64,000 bases of DNA from assembly GCA_040401595.1 (NCBI GenBank), contig JBBAOE010000011.1, positions 1 to 64,000 on the forward strand, written 5' to 3'. This DNA is from RFPW01 sp040401595. GTDB taxonomy: Bacteria; Pseudomonadota; Gammaproteobacteria; Burkholderiales; Burkholderiaceae_E. How positions within the stretch are numbered: position 1 is the stretch's first letter; every line of letters begins with the position of its first letter. Of the stretch, positions 1 through 8,858 are shown piece after piece. The notes under the pieces were generated by a model. The model saw nothing but the letters and a program-made list of their open reading frames with translations. It did no database searches and was not told where the DNA came from. Made by a program: the position numbers and the translations under genes.

Positions 1-818
1 TCATCGAGGTCCGGCAGTTCAAGATGGCACAGGGTCAGTTCCTGCCGCGCGAGGATTGGAATCGCGGATCGCAGGTCATGGTGCTCGGCGCGAAGCTGCA
101 AACGGAGTTGTTCCCGAACGCATCAGCACTGGGTCAGTTCGTACGTGTCGGTGATCGGCGCTTTCGGGTGATCGGCGTACTCGCATCGACTGGCAGCGGG
201 CTGGGTATGAACACCGACGACCTCGCTGTGGTGCCGGTGTCGTTGGCGCAAGCAATGTTCAACACCAACACCCTGTTCCGCATTCTGGTCGAGGCGCGTA
301 ACCGCGATGCCATTGAGACGGCCAAGCGGCAAGTCAGCGACGTCATCCAGGCGCGGCATGACGGAGAGCTGGACGTCACCGTGATCGCACAGGACGCAAT
401 GCTGGCCACCTTCGACAAGCTGCTGGCTACGCTCACGCTGAGTGTCGCGGGTATCGCAGCGATCAGCCTGGCCGTTGCCGGAATCCTGGTCATGAACGTG
501 ATGCTGGTGTCGGTGGCGCAGCGACGCAGCGAGATCGGCCTGCTGAAGGCCCTGGGCGCCAGCGGCGGAACGATCCGCATGACTTTCCTGGTCGAGGCCG
601 CCCTGCTATCGGCCGCTGGTGCGCTGTTGGGCTACTTGCTGGGGCTGGCCGGCGCAGCCGTTATCCGGGGGCTATACCCGCTCTTCCCTGCCTACCCGCC
701 CGATTGGGCGGTACTGGCCGGCCTGGGTACGGCGCTCGGTACGGGCCTGCTATTTGGCGTGTTACCAGCCCGCAACGCCGCGCGGCTGGATCCGGTCAAG
801 GCGTTGGCGAAACGATGA
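1..818 (+). CDS. MacB/FtsX-type ABC transporter permease, 5' end outside window
   Basis: The reading frame is open from the window edge (residues IEVRQFKMAQGQ precede the first internal Met at 24), so this is the C-terminal part of a larger gene. It shows the end of a MacB-type periplasmic core domain (VLGAKL, FRVIGVL). An FtsX domain follows, with three membrane segments, the cytoplasmic coupling motif RRSEIGLLKALGAS and the terminal PARNAARLDPVKAL. The next gene is a paralogue that aligns along the whole visible length, and its ATG overlaps this stop codon (ATGA). The family exports macrolides, lipoproteins or peptides with a separate or fused ATPase, which must lie upstream. The substrate cannot be read from the sequence. 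Confidence 0.93.
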   Translation, partial: IEVRQFKMAQGQFLPREDWNRGSQVMVLGAKLQTELFPNASALGQFVRVGDRRFRVIGVLASTGSGLGMNTDDLAVVPVSLAQAMFNTNTLFRILVEARNRDAIETAKRQVSDVIQARHDGELDVTVIAQDAMLATFDKLLATLTLSVAGIAAISLAVAGILVMNVMLVSVAQRRSEIGLLKALGASGGTIRMTFLVEAALLSAAGALLGYLLGLAGAAVIRGLYPLFPAYPPDWAVLAGLGTALGTGLLFGVLPARNAARLDPVKALAKR

Positions 819-2017
819 TTGCAGCGGACGCGATGCGTTTTGCGTGGCGCTCGGTCACCGCGCAGCGCATGCGCAGCTTCCTCACGCTGGCGGGTGTTGC
901 GGTGGGTATCGCGGCGGTCATTTTGCTGACTTCGATTGGCGAAGGCATCCACCGGTTTGTGCTCGGGGAATTCTCGCAGTTCGGCACGAACGTCATCGGG
1001 ATCTCCCCGGGCCGCCTGGCAGCGCGCGGCGGCGCGCCCACCGGGTTGCCGACCTCAGTACGGCCGCTGACGCTGGACGATGCCCGAGCGATGCAGCATG
1101 TGCCGGGCGTGCTCGGTGTGGTGCCCACATCCTGGGGAAACGCTGAGGCGCAGGCGCGCGGGCGCGTGCGCCGAACCATCATCTACGGTGTTTCAGCGGA
1201 TGCACTGCCAGTGTTCAAGATGCAGGTCGCAATGGGCCAGTTCCTGCCCGGCGAGGGCTCAGAGGAAGCGCGCAGCTTTGTCGTGCTCGGCGCGAAACTG
1301 AAGTACGAGCTTTTTGGCACCGACAATGCGCTGGGCGAGCGCCTGCGCTTGGGTGGGCAGAGCTTTCGCATCATCGGCGTGCTGTCGCCGAAGGGCCAGT
1401 TCCTTGGGCTGGACCTGGACGACACCGCTTTTGTTCCAGCGGCCCGTGCGATGGAGCTCTTCAACCGCGACGGACTGACCGAGATCCATCTGACCCATGC
1501 CGAGGACGCCCCGTCCAAAGCGGTGGCTGCTGCCGCTGAACACATTCTGAAGGCGCGTCACGGCCGCGCCGACTTCACCGTCACCACGCAGGAGGAGATG
1601 CTGGCCACGCTGTCCAACATCCTCGACATCCTGACCATGGCGGTGGCCGCACTGGGCAGCATTTCGCTCCTGGTCGGCGCGGTGGGCATTGTCACCATCA
1701 TGACCATCGCAGTGACCGAGCGCACGCACGAAATCGGTCTGCTATTGGCGCTGGGCAGCCGTCGAGGCTCAATCCTGCGACTCTTCCTTGGCGAGGCCGT
1801 GGTGCTGGCGGTCCTGGGTAGCCTCCTGGGGGTGGCTGTCGGCTTTGGCCTGGCGCAGCTGATCCGCCTGCTGCTGCCGGCGCTGCCGGTATCCACTCCG
1901 CTCGGGTATGTTCTGCTGTCCGTGGCCAGCAGCGCTGTCATCGGCCTGCTGGCTGGGGTACTGCCGGCGCGCCGTGCGGCACGTCTGGATCCCGTGGAAG
2001 CATTACGTTCCGAATGA
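815..2017 (+). CDS. MacB/FtsX-type ABC transporter permease
   Basis: This is a 400-residue inner-membrane permease. The chosen ATG overlaps the upstream TGA by 4 nt and gives the expected N-terminus: MRFAWRSVTAQRMRSFLT and a first membrane helix, then a MacB periplasmic core (about 40-270). Three C-terminal FtsX helices follow, with ERTHEIGLLLALGSRRG between the first two and PARRAARLDPVEALRSE at the end. A longer frame from 704 exists but would run through the upstream gene. Together with the preceding paralogue it probably forms a heterodimeric permease of one export system. Function is by family only. Confidence 0.93.
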   Translation: MIAADAMRFAWRSVTAQRMRSFLTLAGVAVGIAAVILLTSIGEGIHRFVLGEFSQFGTNVIGISPGRLAARGGAPTGLPTSVRPLTLDDARAMQHVPGVLGVVPTSWGNAEAQARGRVRRTIIYGVSADALPVFKMQVAMGQFLPGEGSEEARSFVVLGAKLKYELFGTDNALGERLRLGGQSFRIIGVLSPKGQFLGLDLDDTAFVPAARAMELFNRDGLTEIHLTHAEDAPSKAVAAAAEHILKARHGRADFTVTTQEEMLATLSNILDILTMAVAALGSISLLVGAVGIVTIMTIAVTERTHEIGLLLALGSRRGSILRLFLGEAVVLAVLGSLLGVAVGFGLAQLIRLLLPALPVSTPLGYVLLSVASSAVIGLLAGVLPARRAARLDPVEALRSE

Positions 2018-2040
2018 TGATCGGAGTCGCCATCAGCACC

Positions 2041-3048
2041 TCAGAAGAGAACCGTCTGCGCCAGAGTGGTGTAAATCGGAATACCGACCAGAATGTTCAG
2101 CGGGAACGTGACGCCAAGACTGAGTCCGAAGTACAGCGAAGGATTGGCTTCGGGAAGGGCGTACCTGAGCACTGCGGGGACCGCAATGTAAGAGGCGCTC
2201 GCCGCGAGGACCATGAGTAAGGCACCGTCGCCGACTGGCAGTTCCAGTACAACAGCCAGAGCCAGGGCCATGCTTGCATGCACGATAGGTCCTAGCACCG
2301 CATAGGCGATCAGCACCGGGGACTTGCCCCGCACCTGAGGGAGATTGCGCGCTGCCATCAAACCCATATCCAGCAAAAAGAACGACAGCATGCCCTTGAA
2401 CAAGTCCCCCGAGAACGGCTGCATGGCTGCCTTTCCGGCATCTCCCGTGAGCAGCCCGACGACCATCGCTCCCAGCAGTAGCAACTGGGCGCCATCGGTG
2501 AAAGACTCATGAAGGATCTTGCCCACCGACACGCTTGGCCGGGACGGTTGCTTGCTCAGGGCAGCCACCTCACCTGCCAGCGCGACCACACCCGAATCTG
2601 CCTTTTGGCGTAGGGCATTCGCAAAGATGACGGCCATGACGATGGCTGGCGACTCCATCAGAGCCATCGCAGCAGCCATGTGGCCACCGTAGGGCACCTG
2701 CTGATTTTCCAGATATTGAACTGCGGTCACAAAGGTGACTGCGCTGACAGACCCATAAGTGGCTGCGAGCGCTGCCGCGTCAAAGCCTGAAACGAATCGC
2801 CGCAGGATCCAGTAGCCCAGCAGTGGAATGTGGATCGCGAGCAGGATCGCGGCCGCAAGGCTGACGCCCACGCTGATCGTCAAGCCTGACTGTGCAAGCG
2901 CGAATCCCCCCTTCAGGCCCAAGGCCATGAGCAGGTAGAGGGACAGGAAGCGTGAAATGGCCGGAGGTATTTCGAGGTTTGACCTGACGGTGCCGGCCAG
3001 GACGCCGAAGATAAAAAAAAGGATGGCTGGATCGAGCAGGTTTTGCAT
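2041..3048 (-). CDS. SbtA-like sodium-dependent bicarbonate transporter family protein
   Basis: A 335-residue, very hydrophobic protein with about 10 membrane segments, of the family that includes cyanobacterial SbtA (DUF897). The start MQNLLDPAILFFIFG is preceded by AGGAGA at good distance. An upstream in-frame Met at 3081 would add a charged non-membrane leader and is rejected. Typical family features are the inverted repeat of five-helix halves and the terminal LYFGLSLGVTFPLNILVGIPIY. It is divergent from a CbbR-like LysR regulator, which fits control of inorganic-carbon or organic-anion uptake. Non-cyanobacterial members are poorly characterised, so bicarbonate as the substrate is only a family-level suggestion. 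Confidence 0.85.
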   Translation of the reverse strand: MQNLLDPAILFFIFGVLAGTVRSNLEIPPAISRFLSLYLLMALGLKGGFALAQSGLTISVGVSLAAAILLAIHIPLLGYWILRRFVSGFDAAALAATYGSVSAVTFVTAVQYLENQQVPYGGHMAAAMALMESPAIVMAVIFANALRQKADSGVVALAGEVAALSKQPSRPSVSVGKILHESFTDGAQLLLLGAMVVGLLTGDAGKAAMQPFSGDLFKGMLSFFLLDMGLMAARNLPQVRGKSPVLIAYAVLGPIVHASMALALAVVLELPVGDGALLMVLAASASYIAVPAVLRYALPEANPSLYFGLSLGVTFPLNILVGIPIYTTLAQTVLF

Positions 3049-3095
3049 GGGGTTTCTCCTGCGTCCCATCCTAAGGAACACCCAGCGTCGAGTAA

Positions 3096-3125
3096 AATCG
3101 ATTCTCAGCCTATCCAGAATAGATT
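3096..3125. promoter_or_regulatory. Inverted repeat, candidate LysR-family operator
   Basis: The half-sites AATCGATTCT (3096-3105) and AGAATAGATT (3116-3125) form an inverted repeat, 9 of 10 positions matching, with a 10-nt spacer. It sits in the 84-bp space between the divergent SbtA-like gene and the lysR gene, just upstream of the lysR start at 3133. LysR regulators usually bind dyads of this size in divergent promoters and autoregulate. The assignment is inferred from position and symmetry. Confidence 0.5.
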
Positions 3126-3132
3126 AAAATCT

Positions 3133-4044
3133 ATGAATACCACGTTCCGACAACTGAGGTTGCTGCTGGCTTTGGCAGATACCGGCAGCGTGAGCGCAGC
3201 GGCCAGGGCAATGCATGTGACGCAGCCCACCGCCTCCATGCAGCTCAAGGAGATCGCTCAATCGGTGGGCTTGCCCCTCTACGAAGTGGTGGGGAAAAAG
3301 ATCTACCTGACCGATGTGGGGAGAGAGCTTGAAGCGACTGCACGCACGGTGGCTCAGGCCTGGGAGGCGTTCGAGCAGAACCTGGATGCGCTCAAGGGCT
3401 TGTCACGGGGCAAACTACGGGTGGCTGTCGTGAGTACGGCGAAGTACTTCATGCCGCGCCTGCTTGGCAGCTTTTGCACCAAGCACCCGGCCATCGAGGT
3501 TTCGCTAGAGATCCTTAACCGGGATGGGGTCGTGCGCCGCTTGCGTGAGAACCTGGACGACCTCTACATCATGTCGATGCCACCGACCAACCTGGACCTC
3601 GGAGATGAGGTGTTCATGCCCAACCCGATCGTGGTGATTGCGCAGACCTCAGACCCCTTGATGAAACGCAGTTCTCTTTCGTTGAACGACCTGGCACAGC
3701 GTCGTTTCATCCTTCGCGAAAAAGGATCTGGGACACGGATGGCCTGTGATCAGTTTTTTCGCAAAATGCGGTTTCGCCCGGATGTGCGGCTTGAGTTGGG
3801 AAGCAACGAAGCCATCAAGGAATCCGTTGCCGGAGGACTGGGTGTTGGGGTGGTGTCGCGCCATGCTCTCCATGGTCTTTCTGGGGGGCATGGCGTCCGT
3901 GTCATCGAAATTGAAGGGTTTCCCCTGCCATCGGCCTGGCACATCGTCCACCCGGCCAGCAAAAAGTTGTCGCCATTGGCTTTGGCGTTCAAGCAACACC
4001 TGCTCAACGAAATCAGCAGGCGCAAGTGGAACCAGATGACTTGA
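3133..4044 (+). CDS. LysR-family transcriptional regulator, CbbR-like
   Basis: A 303-residue LysR-type regulator. The start MNTTFRQLRLLLALADTGSVSAAARAM places the winged helix-turn-helix at residues 1-60 (AAARAMHVTQPTASMQLKEIAQ), followed by a linker helix and a periplasmic-binding-like effector domain. The stretches LREKGSGTRMACDQFF and LGSNEAIKESVAGGLGVGVVS match the CbbR/CmpR branch that controls carbon-fixation and carbon-uptake genes. The gene is divergent from the SbtA-like transporter and probably controls it. No RuBisCO gene is in the window, so a link to CO2 fixation is unproven. A longer frame from 3043 would include the operator candidate and is unlikely. Confidence 0.9.
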   Translation: MNTTFRQLRLLLALADTGSVSAAARAMHVTQPTASMQLKEIAQSVGLPLYEVVGKKIYLTDVGRELEATARTVAQAWEAFEQNLDALKGLSRGKLRVAVVSTAKYFMPRLLGSFCTKHPAIEVSLEILNRDGVVRRLRENLDDLYIMSMPPTNLDLGDEVFMPNPIVVIAQTSDPLMKRSSLSLNDLAQRRFILREKGSGTRMACDQFFRKMRFRPDVRLELGSNEAIKESVAGGLGVGVVSRHALHGLSGGHGVRVIEIEGFPLPSAWHIVHPASKKLSPLALAFKQHLLNEISRRKWNQMT

Positions 4045-4225
4045 TAGTTTGAACGGCATCCATTCGGACTTTATCGGATAACTTTCCTATAAAATACGAT
4101 CAATCTGCGAAAAATGGCACTCGCTTCAAAGGCCGGCCCCCCAAGTGGCGGTTTCTGAATCAGGTCGACCGATTGACCCAAATCAGCGCTCCAAGCTGTC
4201 TGGTTAAAAAGATAAAGGTGGTGAA

Positions 4226-5767
4226 ATGAATGACTGGACCTCTGGTTATGTAACTGACGTCGGATATACCTTTGGATACTATCCCGAGCTTAATCCAATC
4301 CGCACCAAACTTGCATTTTTGAACCGACGTTTGCACTGCCCTGATTTTCACACTGGATGTGAACTGGGATTTGGGCAGGGGCTCAGCATCAATATGCATG
4401 CCGCTGCCGGCTCAGCGGTCTGGGTTGGTACGGATTTCAATCCATCGCAAGCAGGATTTGCCCAAGAGTTAGCTGTGGCTGCAAACTCAGGAGCCCAGTT
4501 GTTTGACGACTCCTTTGAACAGTTCGTTGCGCGCACCGACCTTCCAGACTTCGATTACATCGGTTTGCATGGAATATGGAGCTGGATATCCGATGAAAAC
4601 CGTGCGGTTCTCGTCGATTTTTTTCGTCGTAAATTACGGGTCGGCGGGGTCTTATACGTCAGCTACAACACGCTACCGGGTTGGAGCGGTTTTGCGCCCA
4701 TGCGCAACCTCCTGACCGAGCATGTTCGGGCGCTGGGATCGGGCGGCAACGGGATTGTGGCCAACATCGATCAGTCGATAGAATTCGCCGAGAAGTTGCT
4801 GGCGGTCAAACCAAAATTTGCGACTAGTCATCCCCTGATCACAGAACAGATCGCTCGTATCAAGGGAATGAATCGGAATTACCTTGCTCATGAATATTTC
4901 AATCGGGATTGGCATCCGATGTATTTTTCGACAATGGCGAATTGGCTGCTCCCCGCAAAATTGAGTTTCGCCTGTTCGGCGCATATGGTTGACCATACAG
5001 ACGCGATCAATCTTACCGCCGATCAGTCGACACTTCTGAAGGCGATTCCTGATCCGTTGTTTCGAGAGAGTGTCCGCGACTACATGGTGAACCAGCAGTT
5101 CCGGCGGGATTACTGGGTCAAGGGCCCGCGGATGCTCTCGGCGGTTGAACAAACGGAATTGCTGAAAAAACAGTACGTGGTTCTGGCACGGCACCGAACT
5201 GTAGTGGCATCCAAAGTCACGGGTGCGATCGGAGAGGCGAACTTGCGAGAGGAGATTTACAGCCCGATCCTTGATTTGATGGCGGATCACAAGCCGAGGA
5301 CAATCGGGGAGATCGAGGCAGCCTTGCCGGTTGGAGCGATGACATTCCAGGTTTTGCAAGAAGCGGTCATGCTGCTGACCGGTTCAGGCGATTTTGCCCC
5401 GGTTCAAGATGCAGCGGTGATTTCCCAGGCGCGGCCGAAAACCCAAGGACTGAATTCGGCAATTATCGATCGATCCAGAGCGGGGGACGACCAAAATATC
5501 GACTATCTGGTCAGCCCTGTCACGGGGGGTGGCGTCACGGTACGACGATTTGCGCAGTTGTTTCTGATGGCCCGCGAACAGGGCAGGAAATCACCCGCCG
5601 AATGGGCCCAGTTTGCCTGGCACATCATTCAAGGGCAGGGGCAAAAACTGGTCAAGGACGGGGCGGTCCTCCAGTCGTCAGAAGCGAATCTCGCCGAACT
5701 GCAGAGTCAGGCGGCAGATTTCGAGAAGCTGCAGCTACCCCTGCTTCTTGCGCTGCAGGTCATCTGA
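4226..5767 (+). CDS. Class I SAM methyltransferase with methyltransferase-regulatory domain
   Basis: A 513-residue cytosolic protein. The N-terminal Rossmann methyltransferase carries the SAM motif CELGFGQG (about residue 46) and an acidic loop after VWVGTDFN. A central regulatory domain (MethyTransf_Reg type) and a C-terminal winged-helix-like part follow, the architecture of the rickettsial outer-membrane-protein lysine methyltransferases (PKMT) and their uncharacterised relatives. Start ATG has GGTGG 5 nt upstream. It stands alone between a lysR gene and a convergent SDR gene. Its base composition looks more AT-rich than its neighbours (many TTT, AAT, AAA codons), which may mean acquisition from elsewhere. 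The target protein is unknown. Confidence 0.8.
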   Translation: MNDWTSGYVTDVGYTFGYYPELNPIRTKLAFLNRRLHCPDFHTGCELGFGQGLSINMHAAAGSAVWVGTDFNPSQAGFAQELAVAANSGAQLFDDSFEQFVARTDLPDFDYIGLHGIWSWISDENRAVLVDFFRRKLRVGGVLYVSYNTLPGWSGFAPMRNLLTEHVRALGSGGNGIVANIDQSIEFAEKLLAVKPKFATSHPLITEQIARIKGMNRNYLAHEYFNRDWHPMYFSTMANWLLPAKLSFACSAHMVDHTDAINLTADQSTLLKAIPDPLFRESVRDYMVNQQFRRDYWVKGPRMLSAVEQTELLKKQYVVLARHRTVVASKVTGAIGEANLREEIYSPILDLMADHKPRTIGEIEAALPVGAMTFQVLQEAVMLLTGSGDFAPVQDAAVISQARPKTQGLNSAIIDRSRAGDDQNIDYLVSPVTGGGVTVRRFAQLFLMAREQGRKSPAEWAQFAWHIIQGQGQKLVKDGAVLQSSEANLAELQSQAADFEKLQLPLLLALQVI

Positions 5768-5779
5768 CGCTGGCCCCCA

Positions 5780-6532
5780 TCAAATCGTCCGACCGCCATC
5801 GACCGGGAATTCGATTCCAGTAAAGAACGCGGACGCGTCACTGGCAAGAAACACGGCAGCGGTGGCAACATCTTCAGCCGTCGACAACCGCCCCAACGGG
5901 ATCGAACCAGTGATTCTGGCGCGATTCTCCGGGCTATCGGGCATTCCCATAAAGTCCTCGAGAAGGCCGGTGACGCCCATCACCGGACAGATCGCATTGA
6001 CGCGGATCTTGTCCGGACCAAGTTCTATCGCCATCGATTTTGAGAGCAGATTGACTGCGCCTTTCGAGGCGTTGTACCAGGTCAGGCCAGGGCGCGGACG
6101 GATACCCGCGGTCGATCCGATATTGAGAATGACCCCACCCCCTTTCTGTCGCAGCAAGGGTAAAACCGCCTGGGTCATGTGATAGATCGACTTCACATTG
6201 ACGGCGAACACCCGGTCGAAGGTTGCCTCATCGACCTCCAGCATCGGCCGATTCTTGTGGGTCGTTCCAGCGTTATTTACGATAATGTCTGGGATACCGA
6301 AGGTATCGACACAATGGCGCACCAGAGCCTCAACTTGGGCTTTCTGGGTCACGTCAACCGTAAAGGCCGAGGCGGCGGCGCCCAGTTCGCGCGCGACGCG
6401 CTGCGCGGCCTCGGATTTGATATCGGCAACGATCACCCGCGCGCCGGCAGCGACGTAGGCGTGGGCGATTCCCTCACCAAACCCTCCGCCAGCGCCCGTG
6501 ACGATTGCAATCTTTCCGGCCAAACCATCCAT
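5780..6532 (-). CDS. Short-chain dehydrogenase/reductase (SDR), NAD-type
   Basis: A 250-residue classical SDR. It has the cofactor loop TGAGGGFGEG (12-21), Asp37 after the second strand (VIVADI, favouring NAD(H) over NADP(H)), and NNAG (86-89). The catalytic residues Ser140 (NIGS) and Tyr153-x-x-x-Lys157 (YNASK) are present. The C-terminus FFTGIEFPVDGGRTI is typical. The ATG is preceded by AAGGAGA. The next gene on the same strand is an MFS carrier starting at 7818, about 100 bp upstream, so the two may be co-transcribed as uptake and oxidation of one small metabolite. The substrate is not recognisable. Confidence 0.93.
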   Translation of the reverse strand: MDGLAGKIAIVTGAGGGFGEGIAHAYVAAGARVIVADIKSEAAQRVARELGAAASAFTVDVTQKAQVEALVRHCVDTFGIPDIIVNNAGTTHKNRPMLEVDEATFDRVFAVNVKSIYHMTQAVLPLLRQKGGGVILNIGSTAGIRPRPGLTWYNASKGAVNLLSKSMAIELGPDKIRVNAICPVMGVTGLLEDFMGMPDSPENRARITGSIPLGRLSTAEDVATAAVFLASDASAFFTGIEFPVDGGRTI

Positions 6533-6636
6533 GTTGTGTCTCCTTGTGTTCAGTGAAGTTCCCAGCCCGGGCGAAACCCGAGGCCATTCATGAATTGAGG
6601 TCGTTACTCAGCCCGATACAGAACCTGCATCGATAC

Positions 6637-7818
6637 TCAATACGGATTCTCGCCGAATCGCCTGAGTCTGAGCGATGTCAGGGTCGCGACGGCGGAAAAA
6701 ACCAGACAACTCCAGACCACCAGCTGGTAGCTCTGGGTCCGATCAAACACCGCCCCGGCCAACACCGGTCCGAGAAGATTGCCCAGGGCCGCACCGCTGT
6801 AGAGCGTACCGAGGATCCCCGAGATCGATCTCGCTCCGAACAGATCCATGCAGATCGCAGGCAGTAGCGCGACGATACCGCCGTAGCTCAACCCAAACCA
6901 GAGCGCGAACACCACTAAACTCGGGTAAGACGTGCCCATAGCCCACACCACAAAGGAGAGGCCCATCGATAACTGCATCCAGCAGAGCGTCGGAACACGC
7001 CCAATCCGATCCGCGAGCGAACCAATACCGAACCGGCCGATGAGGCTACCAACACCGATGATACCGACCAGCCCAACCGAGTGGGTCTGGTCAATACCGA
7101 GATCGCGCGCTGCCGGTGATAGGTGCGAAAAGGGGATAAACATCGTCGGCGCAGCCAGCACGGTACCCAGGTAGAGCCACCAGAACGGTTTCCCGGTCAG
7201 GGCTTCGCGAAGGCTCAGTCCGGGGCGGACCGCCTGGCCTGCCTGATCGGGGAGCGGTGGGCGCTTGAGCCAGAAGGTCGTCAAGAGCCCAGCAACCAGG
7301 ACGACCGCCGCGAGTTCGCGCATGGTGTAGCGCCAGGGCTGCTCGGCCAACAACGCTGCAATCAGCATCGGGACCAGAAGCGTTCCAGCTCCCACCCCGG
7401 AACTCGCGATCCCGGCGGCAAGTCCGCGGCGCACATTGAACCAGGGCTGAACGCTGGAGATCGCCGGCGTGTACACCAAGGCGATGCCGAGTCCGACCAT
7501 CAATCCGTAGCTCAGGTAGATGCTTGGCAAGGCCTGGGCCAGACTGGTCCACCAGAGACCAGCAGCGATCAGGATCATTCCAGAACCACAAACGATTCTG
7601 GGACCAAAGCGGTCCGCCAAAATACCGGCTGCGGCCCCAAAAACGAAATAGGTCAGGCCACAGATCCCGAAGATCCAGGATACGTCTGCGCGCTCGGCCG
7701 CGAATTCTGTCGCAAAGGATTCGAAGAATGCGGCGAACGAGTACGAGACGCCAAAGATGATCGCCAGACTGAAGAAGGCGGATCCGACGATCACCCAGGC
7801 GTATCTTGGTTCGGTCAC
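6637..7818 (-). CDS. MFS transporter (oxalate/formate antiporter-like)
   Basis: A 393-residue carrier with 12 predicted membrane helices. Major-facilitator motif A appears in both halves (GILADRFGPR after helix 2, GSLADRIGRVP after helix 8). The N-terminus YAWVIVGSAFFSLAIIFGVSYSF is typical of the monocarboxylate and oxalate/formate branch. Translation appears to start at GTG (7818), the first start codon in the frame. It lies just upstream of the SDR gene on the same strand. Its substrate is probably an organic acid, by family only. Confidence 0.88.
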   Translation of the reverse strand: MTEPRYAWVIVGSAFFSLAIIFGVSYSFAAFFESFATEFAAERADVSWIFGICGLTYFVFGAAAGILADRFGPRIVCGSGMILIAAGLWWTSLAQALPSIYLSYGLMVGLGIALVYTPAISSVQPWFNVRRGLAAGIASSGVGAGTLLVPMLIAALLAEQPWRYTMRELAAVVLVAGLLTTFWLKRPPLPDQAGQAVRPGLSLREALTGKPFWWLYLGTVLAAPTMFIPFSHLSPAARDLGIDQTHSVGLVGIIGVGSLIGRFGIGSLADRIGRVPTLCWMQLSMGLSFVVWAMGTSYPSLVVFALWFGLSYGGIVALLPAICMDLFGARSISGILGTLYSGAALGNLLGPVLAGAVFDRTQSYQLVVWSCLVFSAVATLTSLRLRRFGENPY

Positions 7819-8141
7819 TGCAACCGCATGGTACGAGAGCGCTTTGGCCGAACTGCGTCAGCGGCTCTACAGCGCTTGAAACTGTTTATTGATTTCCGAA
7901 GAGTACCCGGACGTACGAGATCGCGCCAACGGAATCAGCCGACGGCCAGCGGTTGAAGGCCAGGGTTACCGTGTTCGCCTGGTCCTGGTGAATGCGATGA
8001 ATGGCCCCATTTTCCAGGGGTGGCGGTGATTCCTCATCCGGATTTCCCCGGCTGGTAGATCGCCTGATTGTCAGGAGCGGGCTTCAGGGGTAGCGTTTCC
8101 CGAGTCGCTCTGATGACACGCACACTGATCCCCCCATCACC
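7819..8141. other. Intergenic region, no gene seen
   Basis: These 323 bp separate the divergent MFS gene and the HAD/amidase pair. They should contain two promoters, but I could not identify a convincing -35/-10 pair, operator dyad or small gene. The reading frames crossing it have no recognisable protein features. Confidence 0.6.
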
Positions 8142-8858
8142 ATGCAGCTTTCGCCCCCACACGATCAACCGGTTCAGGTTCTGGCCTTCGATGTCTTTGG
8201 CACCGTGGTCGACTTTCATGGCAGTCTCATGCGGGAGGTTCAAGGCCTTTATCCCGAGATCGACGCCGACGCCTTTGCGCTGGCCTGGCGGGCGGGCTAT
8301 CAGCCTGCGATGGCCCGGGTCAGACGTGGTGAACTGCCCTGGACCCGGATCGATGATCTGCATCGGATGATTCTGGACGAAATACTGCCGACATTCGGGT
8401 TGGCGCATCTGGACGAAGCCGCGCGTCAGCACCTGAACCGCGCGTGGCATCGACTGACACCATGGCCCGACAGCGTTGCGGGACTTACGCGATTAAAGAA
8501 TCGTTACACCATTTGTACGCTCTCGAATGGGAACCTCAGCCTGCTGACCAATATGGCAAAACATGCGGGGCTTCCCTGGGATTGCATCCTGAGCGCCGAG
8601 GTCTTTAAAGCCTATAAGCCCGACCCGGCAACCTATCTCGGCGTCGCAGGGATCTTCGACCTTGCTCCGCATCAGGTCATGCTGGTCGCGGCCCACCATG
8701 ACGATCTCGAGGCTGCGCGCCGATGCGGATTACAGACCGCTTATATCGAGCGTCGCCTGGAGTTTGGCGCCAAGCATCCCAAAGACATCTCCCCACAGGA
8801 GGGCAACACCTTCCATGCCAGAGACTTGAACCACCTCGCGGATCTGCTCAATGACTGA
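8142..8858 (+). CDS. HAD-superfamily hydrolase, haloacid dehalogenase type II
   Basis: A 238-residue cytosolic protein. HAD motif I is FDVFGTVVD with nucleophile Asp17. Motif II is LSNGN, motif III the Lys of FKAYKPDPATY, and motif IV the acidic HHDDLEAA preceded by VMLVAA. The pattern (FDVFGT and the S-N-G motif) is that of L-2-haloacid dehalogenases (type II), which hydrolyse 2-haloacids to 2-hydroxyacids. Many relatives act on other small molecules. The last 8 nt overlap the start of the amidase gene, so the two are translationally coupled. No good ribosome site precedes the ATG. Confidence 0.87.
   Translation: MQLSPPHDQPVQVLAFDVFGTVVDFHGSLMREVQGLYPEIDADAFALAWRAGYQPAMARVRRGELPWTRIDDLHRMILDEILPTFGLAHLDEAARQHLNRAWHRLTPWPDSVAGLTRLKNRYTICTLSNGNLSLLTNMAKHAGLPWDCILSAEVFKAYKPDPATYLGVAGIFDLAPHQVMLVAAHHDDLEAARRCGLQTAYIERRLEFGAKHPKDISPQEGNTFHARDLNHLADLLND

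Noticed and set aside
4070..4095. TATAAA as -10 box of a methyltransferase promoter
   Set aside because: No -35 element at a normal distance could be found, so it is not listed as a feature.
7123..7956. 277-codon plus-strand frame opposite the MFS gene
   Set aside because: It lacks any domain pattern and mirrors a clear membrane transporter on the other strand.
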